NCBI GenBank assembly: GCA_902767455.1
Contig: CACXHH010000014.1
Location: forward strand, 1 to 15,188
Source: an uncultured Eubacteriales bacterium
GTDB lineage: Bacteria; Bacillota; Clostridia; Christensenellales; Borkfalkiaceae
DNA length: 15,188 nt
Direction: 5' to 3'
A program made the translations under genes and the position numbers. Below, piece after piece: positions 1 to 8,360 of this stretch (positions are counted from its first letter, which is position 1; every line of letters begins with the position of its first letter). The notes under the pieces were generated by a model that worked only from the letters and a program-made list of their open reading frames with translations, was not told the DNA's origin and did not search any database.

Positions 1-121
1 CGACGCATACGCGCGGTTCGGTCGTAAGTTTAAGCGTTTAGTTCGAGCGGGTTTGATCGTTTTTCCCGTAAAAAACGAAAAAACGGCGTTTCGTCCGTAA
101 AAAAGGTACGGTATTTATCAC
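1..121. other. Leader region, possible tail of an upstream gene
   Basis: No gene can be assigned here. One + frame is open from base 2 to a TAA at 98-100 and could be the last 32 codons of a gene beginning before the window, but 32 residues match nothing I recognise. An A/T-rich inverted repeat (CGTTTTT at 58-64, AAAAACG at 71-77) lies inside it. No good promoter is visible, and the only ribosome-site-like bases before the next gene are AAGG at 103-106, 15 nt from the ATG. Confidence 0.25.
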
Positions 122-1813
122 ATGGAAAACGAATCGAAAATTTTATCACCCGTAGCCGTATGGGCTGATTTCGACGCTTCGCTGCCGCTCAAAGAGAGCA
201 AGGTAAGCGAAGACGTTCTCGATAACATCGTTTACAGCCACATGTACTTTTTCGGGCGTGATACGGGTCGCGGAAGAGTAAGGATATACGGCGTTTACGC
301 GAGAAACAAGGAACTTCGCAAAAAAACGGCGAAAGCCGGGCTTCTCATTATCCCCGATATCGGCTCGACGGTAGACCTTTCTATAATCAACATCTACGTC
401 AAGCAAGGTTACGCCGTGCTTATGATAGACTACTGCGGCGAGTACCCCGAAAGAGAAAATTACACGAAATATCCCGAAAACGTAAGTTACGCCAACTATC
501 TTAAAGCCGACCGCGCGATAGATTATTGCGACGTCGACGCTCGCTCGACCGCTTGGTACGAGTGGGTAGCCGTCGCAAGATACGGCGTTGCTTTCTTAAA
601 AAACCAGATAGAACTTGAAAAAATAGGCGTGCTCGGTATAAAGAACGGCGCAAATATCGGTTGGGAAGTGGCGGGCTCCGGAAAGGAAATACAATGTTTC
701 GTTCCGCTTTTCGGCGCAGGTTGGCGCACGTATAAAGGCATTTACAAGTATTCGGATAAAGAAATCGTAATGAACGACGAACGCTTGCGCTATCTTGCCG
801 GCGTCGACGCGCACTCTTACGCGCAGAACGTATCTTGCCCCGTGTTCTATATGACGGCTACGAACTCCTCGAACTTTGACTGCGACAGGGCGATGGACAC
901 GGTGTCAAGGGTGTCGCAATTCCCGGCGGCGTTGAATCTTACGCCGCGATGCGCCGAGGTCATCGACGGAAATTGTAAGCGGAATATAGATCTTTTCCTT
1001 GCAAAGTACCTTCTCGGGTTCAAAGTCGCGGTTCCGTCAAACCCGAAGGTTACCGTGACGAACGACGACAGAAAGGTGTCCGCTACCGTCGAGCTTGACG
1101 TTTCCGAGCAACTCGCCGTCAAAAAACTTGCCGTTTATATCGCCGAAGGCGGAGAAAACCCCGCTTTTCGCGACTGGATGCTTATGCGTCCCGAACGGTC
1201 TGACAGCGAAAGCAAAAAGTCTTTTAACTTCACCGTTTCGGGAAACTGTCCGTTCGTCAACGTGATAGCCGTGGCGGAATACAAAAACGGCTTCACCGTA
1301 AGTTCGCTCATGACGTGCAAAAAGACCCCGGGAGTTGAGTCGAGAAAACTCAATCTCGTGTATTCTTCCGCGGACAAGACTTCGAGTTTTGCCGTTGCGT
1401 CGCCTGAAAAAGCTTCGGTCGGCGGGCTGTTCTTTGAAGATAAAGAACCCGTTCAGTTTATAGAAGGAAGCAACAAGATATTCGGGGTTAGTTCACCGTA
1501 CGGGCTCGTCTGCTATAAATTCAACAACAGAAAAGTCGAACTCAACGAACGTTCTCTTATCGTTATGGACGTAGATTCGTGCGAATACTCTTCTTTGAAA
1601 GTTACGCTCGTTCTCGAAGAAAACGGCAAGGAAGTCGATTATTCGTATTCGATAGCGTTAAGCGGCGCTTCCATCTGGCAGCACGTCATAATAAAATGCA
1701 CCGATTTCAAATCGGAAAAATGTATGTCCATAAAGGATTTTTCGGCGATTTCGGCTTTAAAGCTGGAAACGGGCTCGACAAAATGCATTTTTAATAATAT
1801 ACTTATAGTTTGA
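122..1813 (+). CDS. Alpha/beta-hydrolase-fold protein with C-terminal beta domains, probably catalytically dead
   Basis: This is a 563-residue cytoplasmic protein with no signal peptide or membrane segment. Residues about 40-300 look like the alpha/beta-hydrolase fold of acetylxylan-esterase or dienelactone-hydrolase relatives: a strand at 73-78 (GLLIIP), a second strand at 97-103 before DYCGE, and a strand-turn-helix at 168-181. The nucleophile elbow, normally GxSxG, reads G172-I-K174-N-G176, so Lys replaces Ser. No His is seen in the region 275-292 where the triad His would be expected. Residues about 305-563 look beta-rich; the C-terminal 45 residues resemble the last strands of a jelly-roll carbohydrate-binding module, which is a weak impression. 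ATG 122 is the first Met of the frame, with a poor ribosome site. The signal peptidase gene follows after 52 nt. The fold is a reasonable call; the substrate or role is unknown. Confidence 0.6.
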   Translation: MENESKILSPVAVWADFDASLPLKESKVSEDVLDNIVYSHMYFFGRDTGRGRVRIYGVYARNKELRKKTAKAGLLIIPDIGSTVDLSIINIYVKQGYAVLMIDYCGEYPERENYTKYPENVSYANYLKADRAIDYCDVDARSTAWYEWVAVARYGVAFLKNQIELEKIGVLGIKNGANIGWEVAGSGKEIQCFVPLFGAGWRTYKGIYKYSDKEIVMNDERLRYLAGVDAHSYAQNVSCPVFYMTATNSSNFDCDRAMDTVSRVSQFPAALNLTPRCAEVIDGNCKRNIDLFLAKYLLGFKVAVPSNPKVTVTNDDRKVSATVELDVSEQLAVKKLAVYIAEGGENPAFRDWMLMRPERSDSESKKSFNFTVSGNCPFVNVIAVAEYKNGFTVSSLMTCKKTPGVESRKLNLVYSSADKTSSFAVASPEKASVGGLFFEDKEPVQFIEGSNKIFGVSSPYGLVCYKFNNRKVELNERSLIVMDVDSCEYSSLKVTLVLEENGKEVDYSYSIALSGASIWQHVIIKCTDFKSEKCMSIKDFSAISALKLETGSTKCIFNNILIV

Positions 1814-1840
1814 GCCGTCAACTTATCCGTTCGGCTGTGG

Positions 1841-1856
1841 GGCGCGTAAAAGCGCC
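1841..1856 (+). other. Hairpin abutting the signal peptidase start
   Basis: A perfect 5-bp GC-only stem (GGCGC at 1841-1845, GCGCC at 1852-1856) encloses a GTAAAA loop. It ends directly against the GTG at 1857 and 9 nt before the ATG at 1866, covering the place where a ribosome site would sit. It has no T-tract, so it is not a classic terminator. It could dampen translation initiation; that role is inferred. Confidence 0.4.
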
Positions 1857-1865
1857 GTGTACGTT

Positions 1866-2501
1866 ATGTCTTTTATAAAAGTGAACAACACTATATCCGA
1901 AGAAACTCTTATCCGCCGACGCGAATTCAATTCCTGGATAAGGTTTTTCGTCATACTTTTCGTAATTTTTACCGTTTTGTTCACTCTCCGCACGAACGTT
2001 TTTATGTGCGTTCAGGTCAGCGGCGAATCGATGGAACCGACTTTATACGAAAACGATTACCTGCTCGTTGACAGATACGTTTCGATAAGGCGGGGCGACG
2101 TCGTAGTATTCCACTGCGAAAAGCTCAAACAGTATTATATCAAAGTCAATTACGCCGCGAAACTTGCTCAAATGGATTCGGACGGCGAATATCTGCTCAT
2201 CAAAAGGGTGATAGGGCTCCCGGGCGACACGGTGAGAACGGTCAACGGAAGAGTCGAAATAAAGTACGGCGGGACGAACGAATTCGTTGCTCTTAACGAG
2301 AGTTTTCCAAAGTGCAATTTTCACGAAACTTACGTTGAAGAAGGGTGTTTGTTCGTTCTCGGCGACAACCGCGGCAACTCAACCGATTCGCGGGATAAAG
2401 AAAAAGTCGGGCTCGTTCCGATAAAAGACGTCAAAGGCGTCGTATCGCAAACGGTCATCGATTTAAGACACGATCTTTGGTTTTTATACAGGATTTTTTA
2501 A
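1866..2501 (+). CDS. lepB: Signal peptidase I (type I leader peptidase)
   Basis: This is a membrane-bound serine protease that cleaves signal peptides from exported proteins on the outer face of the membrane. From ATG 1866 it is 211 residues. A short charged N-terminus is followed by one membrane segment (about 27-45), then the S26 boxes: S-G-E-S55-M-E-P-T with the catalytic Ser, RRGDVVVF, IKRVIGLPGD with the general-base Lys113, and GDNRGNSTDSR (about 166-176). The stretch between the RRGDVVVF box and Lys113 is about 30 residues, longer than I would expect from Bacillus SipS. A GTG at 1857 would add three residues; I prefer the ATG, but neither has a good ribosome site and a hairpin precedes both. 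The upstream gene ends 52 nt before, so co-transcription is possible. Family assignment is secure. Confidence 0.93.
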   Translation: MSFIKVNNTISEETLIRRREFNSWIRFFVILFVIFTVLFTLRTNVFMCVQVSGESMEPTLYENDYLLVDRYVSIRRGDVVVFHCEKLKQYYIKVNYAAKLAQMDSDGEYLLIKRVIGLPGDTVRTVNGRVEIKYGGTNEFVALNESFPKCNFHETYVEEGCLFVLGDNRGNSTDSRDKEKVGLVPIKDVKGVVSQTVIDLRHDLWFLYRIF

Positions 2502-2505
2502 CGCT

Positions 2506-2533
2506 TTGCAAAAAAGTTGCGGGCGTGTACTAT
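2506..2533 (+). promoter_or_regulatory. Possible sigma-A promoter for degV
   Basis: A TTGCAA (2506-2511) and a TACTAT (2528-2533) are separated by 16 bp in the gap between lepB and degV. Each differs from consensus at two positions. The match is modest and could be chance. Confidence 0.3.
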
Positions 2534-2567
2534 TACGATCAATCAACAAATTTCGGAGGTTTTAAAT

Positions 2568-3410
2568 ATGAAATTCAGAATATCTTCAGATTCGACTTGC
2601 GATTTATCGCAGGAACTCATCGATGCAAACGATATATATATCAACGCGATTACTATCATTCTCGGCGGCAAAGCTTACAAAGATAACGTCGATATCAACA
2701 TAACTCAGGTTCTCGAATACGTCGATAACGGCGGAGATCTCCCCAAGACGAGCGCCGTTTCCGTTGAAGAATACGTCGAACTTTTCAAAAAGCTGACCGA
2801 AGACGGAAGCGAAGTTATCCACTTTACCATTTCGTCGAAGGACTCTTCTTGTTACGAACATGCCGCTGAAGCCGCGAAAGCCGTCAAGGGCGTGTACGTC
2901 GTCGACTCGTTACAGCTTTCGAGCGGACAAGGACTTCTTATAATGAAGGCTTGCGACTACCGCGAAGAAGGTATGTCCGCCAAGGAAACTTTCGATAAGA
3001 TACTAGAGATAAGGCTTAAAGCGAGAACTTCCTTCGTCGTCGACAGGCTCGACTATCTGCATAAGGGCGGAAGATGCTCTCTTGCTCAGCTTCTCGGCGC
3101 AAAAATGCTCAAACTTCATCCGCATATCTCGATGGTCGACGGCGCTTTGACCGTCAAGAAAAAGTATATGGGCAATATGCTTCGTTCTATCAAACAGTAC
3201 GTCAACGACCTTGCCGAAACTTACACTTCTTACGATAAAACGAGAGTTTTTATAACGCATTGTAACGCCGATCAGGAGCTCGTAGACGCCGCTCGCGCGC
3301 TCGTTGAAGAATTGTTCGAGTTCGATACCATTATCGAAACGCACGCAGGAACGACCGTCGGCTCGCATTGCGGCAAAAATACGCTCGGCGTACTCTTTAT
3401 CGAAGAATAA
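2568..3410 (+). CDS. DegV family fatty-acid-binding protein
   Basis: This 280-residue protein belongs to the DegV/FakB family. Members bind a fatty acid and present it to a FakA-type kinase, making acyl-phosphate for phospholipid synthesis. Visible family marks are the N-terminal SSDSTCDL (6-13), the KTSA loop (60-63), FTISSKDSS (86-94), the LDYLHKGGR motif in the middle, and the C-terminal HAGTTVGSHCG with His267. The usual SSxLSGTY after the ligand-contacting Ser reads SSKDSSCY, a local departure. The start at ATG 2568 is fixed by GGAGG at 2555-2559 with an 8-nt spacer; the frame is open further upstream but without a ribosome site. No fakA-like gene lies in the window, and clostridia often carry several DegV copies, so I give no symbol. 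Confidence 0.92.
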   Translation: MKFRISSDSTCDLSQELIDANDIYINAITIILGGKAYKDNVDINITQVLEYVDNGGDLPKTSAVSVEEYVELFKKLTEDGSEVIHFTISSKDSSCYEHAAEAAKAVKGVYVVDSLQLSSGQGLLIMKACDYREEGMSAKETFDKILEIRLKARTSFVVDRLDYLHKGGRCSLAQLLGAKMLKLHPHISMVDGALTVKKKYMGNMLRSIKQYVNDLAETYTSYDKTRVFITHCNADQELVDAARALVEELFEFDTIIETHAGTTVGSHCGKNTLGVLFIEE

Positions 3411-3427
3411 AAAAGGGGAACAAACAA

Positions 3428-5206
3428 GTGAAAACGAGAAACGAAGTAGCGGAAAACCTTAAATGGAGAACCGATCATATATTCAAAAGTCAAAAAGAGT
3501 GGGACGAAGCGTACGCGGCTCTCACGGCGAATATGGATTTTTCGCAGTTCCGCGGAAAACTCGGCGACAAGACCGAGCTTTTGAATTGCTATAAAAAGAC
3601 TTACGAGTGTATTGCCGAGTTTGAAAAACTCTATCTTTACGCTCACATGCATCACGACGAAAACACGAAAGATCCCGCTTACGTCGGGTTGATGCAAAAA
3701 GTCGGCGCGGCAAACGTTAAGCTTTCGTCCGAACTTTCTTTCGTGACGCCCGAGCTTACTGCTCTTGACGAGAAGGTACTCAAAGCCTATATCGCCGATC
3801 CCGATTTTGCCGATTACGACTACGAATTAAAGACCGTATTAAAGAGTAAAAAGCACGTTTTATCACAGGAAACCGAAGCCGTTTTGTCACTTGGCGGGCA
3901 GGTTTTCGGATCTTTCAGGGATATATTCGGAACGATCGACAACGCCGACCTTCCCTTCCCGAAGATGAAAGTCAACGGCGAAACGGTTACCGTTTCTCAC
4001 GGCGTTTACGGCGTTTTGCTTCGTTCTCCCGACAGAAGGATAAGAAAAGAAGTTTTCACGAAGTATTACCACGCCTACGAATCGCTCCTTAAAACCATTA
4101 CGGCAACTTACACGGGCAACGTAAACAAGAACGTTTTCATATCCAAGGTCAGAAAGTACGATTCGTGCCTTGAAATGGCGCTCGATAACGAAGACGTAGA
4201 TATTTCCGTATATAAAAATCTCTTGAAATACGTCAATAAATATCTTCCCCAGCTCCACAGATACGTTCGTCTGAAAAAACAGGCGCTCGGGCTCAAAACT
4301 ATGCACATGTACGATATTTACGTACCGAGCGTTGAGAACTGCGAGCTCGAACTTGAATACGAAGACGCCTTCGCTCTCGTCAAAAAAGGGCTTGCTCCGC
4401 TTGGCGAAGACTACGTCGAGCTTCTTCAAACGGCTCACGATAACGGCTGGATAGACGTTGAAGAAACGGACGGAAAGCGTAGCGGCGCGTATTCCACGGG
4501 TGTATATTCCGCGGCGCATCCTTACGTTTTGCTTAATTATCAAAAGACTACGAGCGATATTTTCACGATAGCGCACGAGCTCGGGCACGCGATGCACACG
4601 TATCACTCCAACAAGTATCAACCGCACGCGAAAGCCGATTACAGGATATTCGTCGCGGAAGTAGCGAGCACGGTAAACGAAGTTCTGCTTCTCAAATACC
4701 TGCTCAAAACGACGGAAGATAAGAAGCTTAAAAAATATCTGCTCTCTTACTATACCGAAATGATAAAGAGCACGCTCTTCCGCCAGACGATGTTTGCCGA
4801 ATTCGAGTATATCGCGCACGAAATGGCGGCGAACGGTCAGCCGATGACAGACGAAAGTCTTTCGCAGGAATATCTCAAACTCAACAAAAAGTATTACGGC
4901 AGAAGCGTCGTTTCCGACAGGGAAATTTCCTTCGAGTGGGCAAGGATCCCGCATTTTTACAACGCTTTCTACGTATATAAATACGCTACGGGTATAATTT
5001 CGGCAATTTCCATCGCCGAAAGGATATACGCGCTCGGCGCTCCCGCGGTAGCCGATTATAAGAAGTTCTTATCTTCCGGCGGAAGCGACAGCCCCGTCGA
5101 GCTCCTTAAACTCGCGGGCGTCGATCTCACCAAAAAGGACGCTTACGAGCTTGCAATGAATTCCTTCAAGGAAGCCATGGACGAGTTCGAGAGCATCGAA
5201 GCTTAA
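3428..5206 (+). CDS. pepF: M3 family oligoendopeptidase F
   Basis: This is a cytoplasmic zinc metallopeptidase that degrades short peptides. From a GTG start it is 592 residues, about the usual PepF length of 600. The zinc site is H383-E-L-G-H387, with E411 in FVAEVAS supplying the third ligand 24 residues after the second His. Further PepF marks are the N-terminal KTRNEVAENLKW, the mid-region KYYHAYES, and the C-terminal FYNAFYVYKYATG that lines the active site. I chose GTG 3428 because AGGGG at 3414-3418 sits 9 nt upstream and the resulting N-terminus matches the family; the open frame extends 20 codons further, but that would overlap degV. It follows degV by 17 nt, so the two are probably co-transcribed. 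No signal peptide is seen. Confidence 0.94.
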   Translation: MKTRNEVAENLKWRTDHIFKSQKEWDEAYAALTANMDFSQFRGKLGDKTELLNCYKKTYECIAEFEKLYLYAHMHHDENTKDPAYVGLMQKVGAANVKLSSELSFVTPELTALDEKVLKAYIADPDFADYDYELKTVLKSKKHVLSQETEAVLSLGGQVFGSFRDIFGTIDNADLPFPKMKVNGETVTVSHGVYGVLLRSPDRRIRKEVFTKYYHAYESLLKTITATYTGNVNKNVFISKVRKYDSCLEMALDNEDVDISVYKNLLKYVNKYLPQLHRYVRLKKQALGLKTMHMYDIYVPSVENCELELEYEDAFALVKKGLAPLGEDYVELLQTAHDNGWIDVEETDGKRSGAYSTGVYSAAHPYVLLNYQKTTSDIFTIAHELGHAMHTYHSNKYQPHAKADYRIFVAEVASTVNEVLLLKYLLKTTEDKKLKKYLLSYYTEMIKSTLFRQTMFAEFEYIAHEMAANGQPMTDESLSQEYLKLNKKYYGRSVVSDREISFEWARIPHFYNAFYVYKYATGIISAISIAERIYALGAPAVADYKKFLSSGGSDSPVELLKLAGVDLTKKDAYELAMNSFKEAMDEFESIEA

Positions 5207-5239
5207 AAAAGGAAGTCTTTTTTAGAAAATTATACACTT

Positions 5240-5257
5240 ATTATTCGATAGAATAAT
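5240..5257. repeat. AT-rich inverted repeat upstream of dnaB
   Basis: A perfect 7-bp inverted repeat, ATTATTC and GAATAAT, is separated by GATA. It lies 30 nt before the dnaB start and just upstream of its AGGG ribosome site (5277-5280). It could be an operator or a weak hairpin. A TAGAAT inside it (5249-5254) could serve as a -10 element, but no good -35 partner is seen. Confidence 0.35.
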
Positions 5258-5287
5258 CTTAAAACAGCAGAAAAATAGGGTAAAAAT

Positions 5288-6775
5288 ATGCCTGCACAGA
5301 ATATGCCTTATAATCTCGAAGCGGAGCGTTCCGTTCTCGGGTGCATACTCATCGACCAGATGATTCAATTCGAGATAATCGGCGAATTACGCACCGACGA
5401 TTTTCTCGTAGACTCCCATAAAAAGATATTCAACGCGATGCGCGAGATCGCAAATCTCAACCAGCCTATCGATATCGTAACCTTGTCGGATAATCTTCAA
5501 AAAAGCGGAACGCTCGAAGATATCGGCGGTATCGCGTATCTCACGCTTTTGACTACGGTGATACCGTCTTCGGCAAATTACAGGCAGTATCTTGATTTAG
5601 TCGTAAGGGACGGCGTTTTAAGGCGCCTTATCAACGGTTCAAACAAGATAATCGAAAACGCATCTTCGAGTAAAGACAGCAACGCTTCGCTCGATTTCGC
5701 GCAAAAGACCGTTTTTGACATCGCCGAGCAGAAAGATAAGCACAATCTCGAAAAAATAGGTAATTACTTCGGCGAAGTAATGGACACTTTCGAGAAGCTC
5801 GAAAAGGATAAAAACTTCCTTACGGGTATAAATACGGGCTTCACCGAACTTGACCGTATGACGAACGGTCTTCACAAAGGCAATCTCGTCATCGTTGCGG
5901 CAAGACCTTCCGTCGGTAAGACTACTTTCGTAATGAACATAGCCGAAAACATCGCTTTAAAAGACGATAAAGCCGTTATTGCAGTTTTCGCGCTCGAAAT
6001 GACGAAGGTCGAACTCGCTCAAAGAATGATGTGTTCGGTGGGCAACGTCAGCATGGACGACGCGCTCAAAGGCAAGCTTAGCGAGAACGATCCGGATTCG
6101 CTTTCGAGATTGTGGGAAGCCGCTAAAATAATGAACTCGAAAAATATCTTCATAGACGAAAGTTCTTTGCAGACTCCGCAATCCGTTCTCAATAAATGCA
6201 GAAGGCTCAAGGCGCAGATGGGCAGGCTCGATCTCGTCGTGGTCGACCATATGCAGCTTATGGATACCGCAGAGCAAAAGGAAAGCCGTCAACAGCAGAT
6301 AACCGATATTTCAAGAAGGCTCAAAACTGCGGCGAAAGAGCTTGACGTTCCGCTTATAGCGCTGTCACAGCTCTCGCGTCAGGTCACAAGCCGTAACGGC
6401 GGCAAGGGTAGACCTGTTTTGTCCGATTTGAGAGAATCGGGCGCAATCGAGCAGGACGCGGACGTCGTAATCTTCCTTCACCGCCCGGAAGCCAAAGCCG
6501 AAGAAGGCGAAGAAGGAAAGGTAAAACAGCAATCTACAGAACTAAGAGAAGTGCTTATCGAGAAAAACCGTAACGGGCGCACGGGCATGTTCACGGTTCT
6601 GTTCAAAGGCATGTACGTTAAGTTCGTAAACTACACGCAGCAGCAAGTTCCCGATAAATATTACGAACGCCGTCAAGGCACCGATAAGGACGCCGAAGCC
6701 GCCGTCGAGAAGGTTCCTTTTAATCCCGACGACTTGGAGGCCCCAAGCGAACAAGACGACGATTCACCTTTTTAA
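5288..6775 (+). CDS. dnaB: Replicative DNA helicase DnaB
   Basis: This is the hexameric helicase that unwinds DNA at the replication fork (DnaC in Bacillus nomenclature). The N-terminal primase-interacting domain (about 5-110) opens with NLEAERSVLGCILID. The RecA-like domain has Walker A ARPSVGK211TT, Walker B LVVVD320HMQL, SQLSRQV, and SDLRESGAIEQDADVVIFLHR with the arginine-finger segment nearby. No intein interrupts it. At 495 residues it is about 40 longer than the Bacillus protein. The extra length is mostly a charged C-terminal tail rich in Glu and Asp, plus a small Glu-rich insert (EEGEEG) after LHRPE. The last eight residues, EQDDDSPF, resemble the DDDxPF tip of SSB. Start ATG 5288 has AGGG 7 nt upstream. 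sua5 follows after 6 nt. Confidence 0.97.
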   Translation: MPAQNMPYNLEAERSVLGCILIDQMIQFEIIGELRTDDFLVDSHKKIFNAMREIANLNQPIDIVTLSDNLQKSGTLEDIGGIAYLTLLTTVIPSSANYRQYLDLVVRDGVLRRLINGSNKIIENASSSKDSNASLDFAQKTVFDIAEQKDKHNLEKIGNYFGEVMDTFEKLEKDKNFLTGINTGFTELDRMTNGLHKGNLVIVAARPSVGKTTFVMNIAENIALKDDKAVIAVFALEMTKVELAQRMMCSVGNVSMDDALKGKLSENDPDSLSRLWEAAKIMNSKNIFIDESSLQTPQSVLNKCRRLKAQMGRLDLVVVDHMQLMDTAEQKESRQQQITDISRRLKTAAKELDVPLIALSQLSRQVTSRNGGKGRPVLSDLRESGAIEQDADVVIFLHRPEAKAEEGEEGKVKQQSTELREVLIEKNRNGRTGMFTVLFKGMYVKFVNYTQQQVPDKYYERRQGTDKDAEAAVEKVPFNPDDLEAPSEQDDDSPF

Positions 6776-6781
6776 TCACAG

Positions 6782-7771
6782 ATGAGCGAATTTGTAAATA
6801 TTTACAAAATTGACGATAATTCATTAAAAAACGCAAAATATTACGTCACGCATAATATGCTTGTTGCGTTTCCGACCGAAACCGTTTACGGGCTTGGTTG
6901 CAACGCTTTGAGCGACGAAGCCGTCAAAGCCGTGTACGCGGCGAAAGGCCGTCCGTCGGACAATCCTTTGATAGTACATTTGCCGACCGATTGCAGTTAC
7001 GAAGACTATGTTTTCGATAACCCCATGGCAGGCGACTTAAGGCAAGCTTTTCTTCCCGGACCGCTCACGCTCGTTTATAAAAGCAAAAACGTCGTCAGTC
7101 CTTTGGTGTCGTGTGGGCTCGATACGCTTGCCATACGCGTTCCCGCGCACGAAGGCGCTCAACGTTTTTTGCGTTACGTAGGTATTCCGATAGCAGCTCC
7201 GAGCGCAAACGTTTCAAAACACGTCAGCCCCGTAACGGCAATGCACGTTTACCGTGATTTCGGAAGCTCGATCCCTATGATTTTAGACGGCGGAAGATGC
7301 GAGGGCGGGATAGAATCCACCGTTCTCGACGTAACCGGAGACGTTCCCGTTATTCTCCGTAAAGGTTTAGTCACGGCAGAAATGGTAAAAAAAGTCGTCG
7401 GCGCGTGCGTTTACGCGGGCGACGGTTCGGAACTGAGCAAACGTTCGCCGGGCACCAAGTACAGACATTACTGCCCGAAAACCGAAACTAAACTTTTCGA
7501 GCGTTCGCAAGTAAACGGCGCTCTCGCTCTTTACGACGATTGCGTTGAAAGCGGTAAAACCGCGCTTATAATGTGCGATTCTTCCGTTGCAAAGGATATA
7601 TCGGACAAAAACGTTTTCGATCTCGGTGAAAGCGGTAACGTAATGGCGAACAGGCTTTATTACGGTCTGCACGAAGGCGAAAAATACGATTTGTTGATAG
7701 GCATAAAATTCGACGTTGACGACGAAGTGAAACTCGGCGTCGAAAACAGATTTTTAAAAGCTTTCGGTTAA
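6782..7771 (+). CDS. Threonylcarbamoyl-AMP synthase, two-domain Sua5 type
   Basis: This enzyme makes L-threonylcarbamoyladenylate from threonine, bicarbonate and ATP, the first step of t6A modification at position 37 of ANN-decoding tRNAs. The 329-residue protein has the YrdC domain (about 12-205) with PTETVYGL (31-38), K55-G-R57-PSDNP, IAAPSANVS and the GGIESTV motif. A linker with S222-PGTKYRHY leads to the C-terminal Sua5 domain (about 235-329). It is therefore the long Sua5/YwlC form rather than the short TsaC. ATG 6782 lies 6 nt after the dnaB stop with no ribosome site of its own, so translation is probably coupled to dnaB. The synteny sua5-ywlE-rpiB-upp matches the ywl region of Bacillus. 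Confidence 0.95.
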   Translation: MSEFVNIYKIDDNSLKNAKYYVTHNMLVAFPTETVYGLGCNALSDEAVKAVYAAKGRPSDNPLIVHLPTDCSYEDYVFDNPMAGDLRQAFLPGPLTLVYKSKNVVSPLVSCGLDTLAIRVPAHEGAQRFLRYVGIPIAAPSANVSKHVSPVTAMHVYRDFGSSIPMILDGGRCEGGIESTVLDVTGDVPVILRKGLVTAEMVKKVVGACVYAGDGSELSKRSPGTKYRHYCPKTETKLFERSQVNGALALYDDCVESGKTALIMCDSSVAKDISDKNVFDLGESGNVMANRLYYGLHEGEKYDLLIGIKFDVDDEVKLGVENRFLKAFG

Positions 7772-7808
7772 GACTTTGCTTTTAAAATTGTTTTAAAGGA
7801 TTTTCTGT

Positions 7809-8315
7809 ATGAGTACGCGAAACGATGATAGTAAAAAAGGGGCTTCGGCTCCGAAAAAATACAAAGTCGCTTTCGTTTGCGCGGGCAATACTTGCCGCAG
7901 CCCTATGGCGCAGTTTATATTCAAACGCGAGCTGAAAAAATACGGCGTAAATAACTTTACGGTAAGATCTTTCGGACTTACGGCGAACGGAAAACCCATG
8001 AACGAAAACGCTCAACTTGCGTTAAAGGCGCTTAAAATACCGTTTACCAAGACTTTCGTTTCAAAGCGACCGCCGTCAAAAGTATCTTCTTACGAAGCGA
8101 TAATCTGTATGGAAAGTTCTCAAAAAACGTATTTTTCGGGAAAAGCTCCTTCCGTCTATACGCTTGGCGAACTGTGCGGCTTCGGCGACGTTGCCGATCC
8201 GTACGGACGTGGTTACGACGCCTATCTCGAAACGGCGAAACTCCTTTTAAAAGCCTGCGATTATTTAGCCGAAAACCTTAAATCTTCGCTTGCGGAAACG
8301 GGCGACGAAGATTAA
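7809..8315 (+). CDS. ywlE: Protein-arginine phosphatase, YwlE type (low-molecular-weight PTP fold)
   Basis: YwlE removes phosphate from phosphoarginine and so opposes the kinase McsB, whose gene is about 3.3 kb downstream. The 168-residue protein has the CX5R P-loop C24-A-G-N-T28-C-R30-S and the general acid in D130-P-Y. Thr28 sits where B. subtilis YwlE has Thr11, the residue linked to phosphoarginine over phosphotyrosine preference. That, the position between sua5 and rpiB, and the presence of mcsB in the window favour arginine phosphatase over a generic tyrosine phosphatase. Residues 1-17 are a polar extension not found in the Bacillus enzyme. AAAGGA at 7795-7800 with an 8-nt spacer supports ATG 7809. 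The gap to sua5 is 37 nt. Confidence 0.9.
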   Translation: MSTRNDDSKKGASAPKKYKVAFVCAGNTCRSPMAQFIFKRELKKYGVNNFTVRSFGLTANGKPMNENAQLALKALKIPFTKTFVSKRPPSKVSSYEAIICMESSQKTYFSGKAPSVYTLGELCGFGDVADPYGRGYDAYLETAKLLLKACDYLAENLKSSLAETGDED

Positions 8316-8360
8316 CCTTTCTATAAAACTTTATCAAAAAACATAATTCGGAGATATATA

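Noticed and set aside
3887..4954. A 355-codon open frame on the minus strand inside pepF.
   Set aside because: The + frame encodes an unmistakable M3 peptidase with its zinc site. The minus product is rich in Arg, Val and Phe with no recognisable motif and has no ribosome site, as expected of an antisense shadow in CpG-rich coding DNA.
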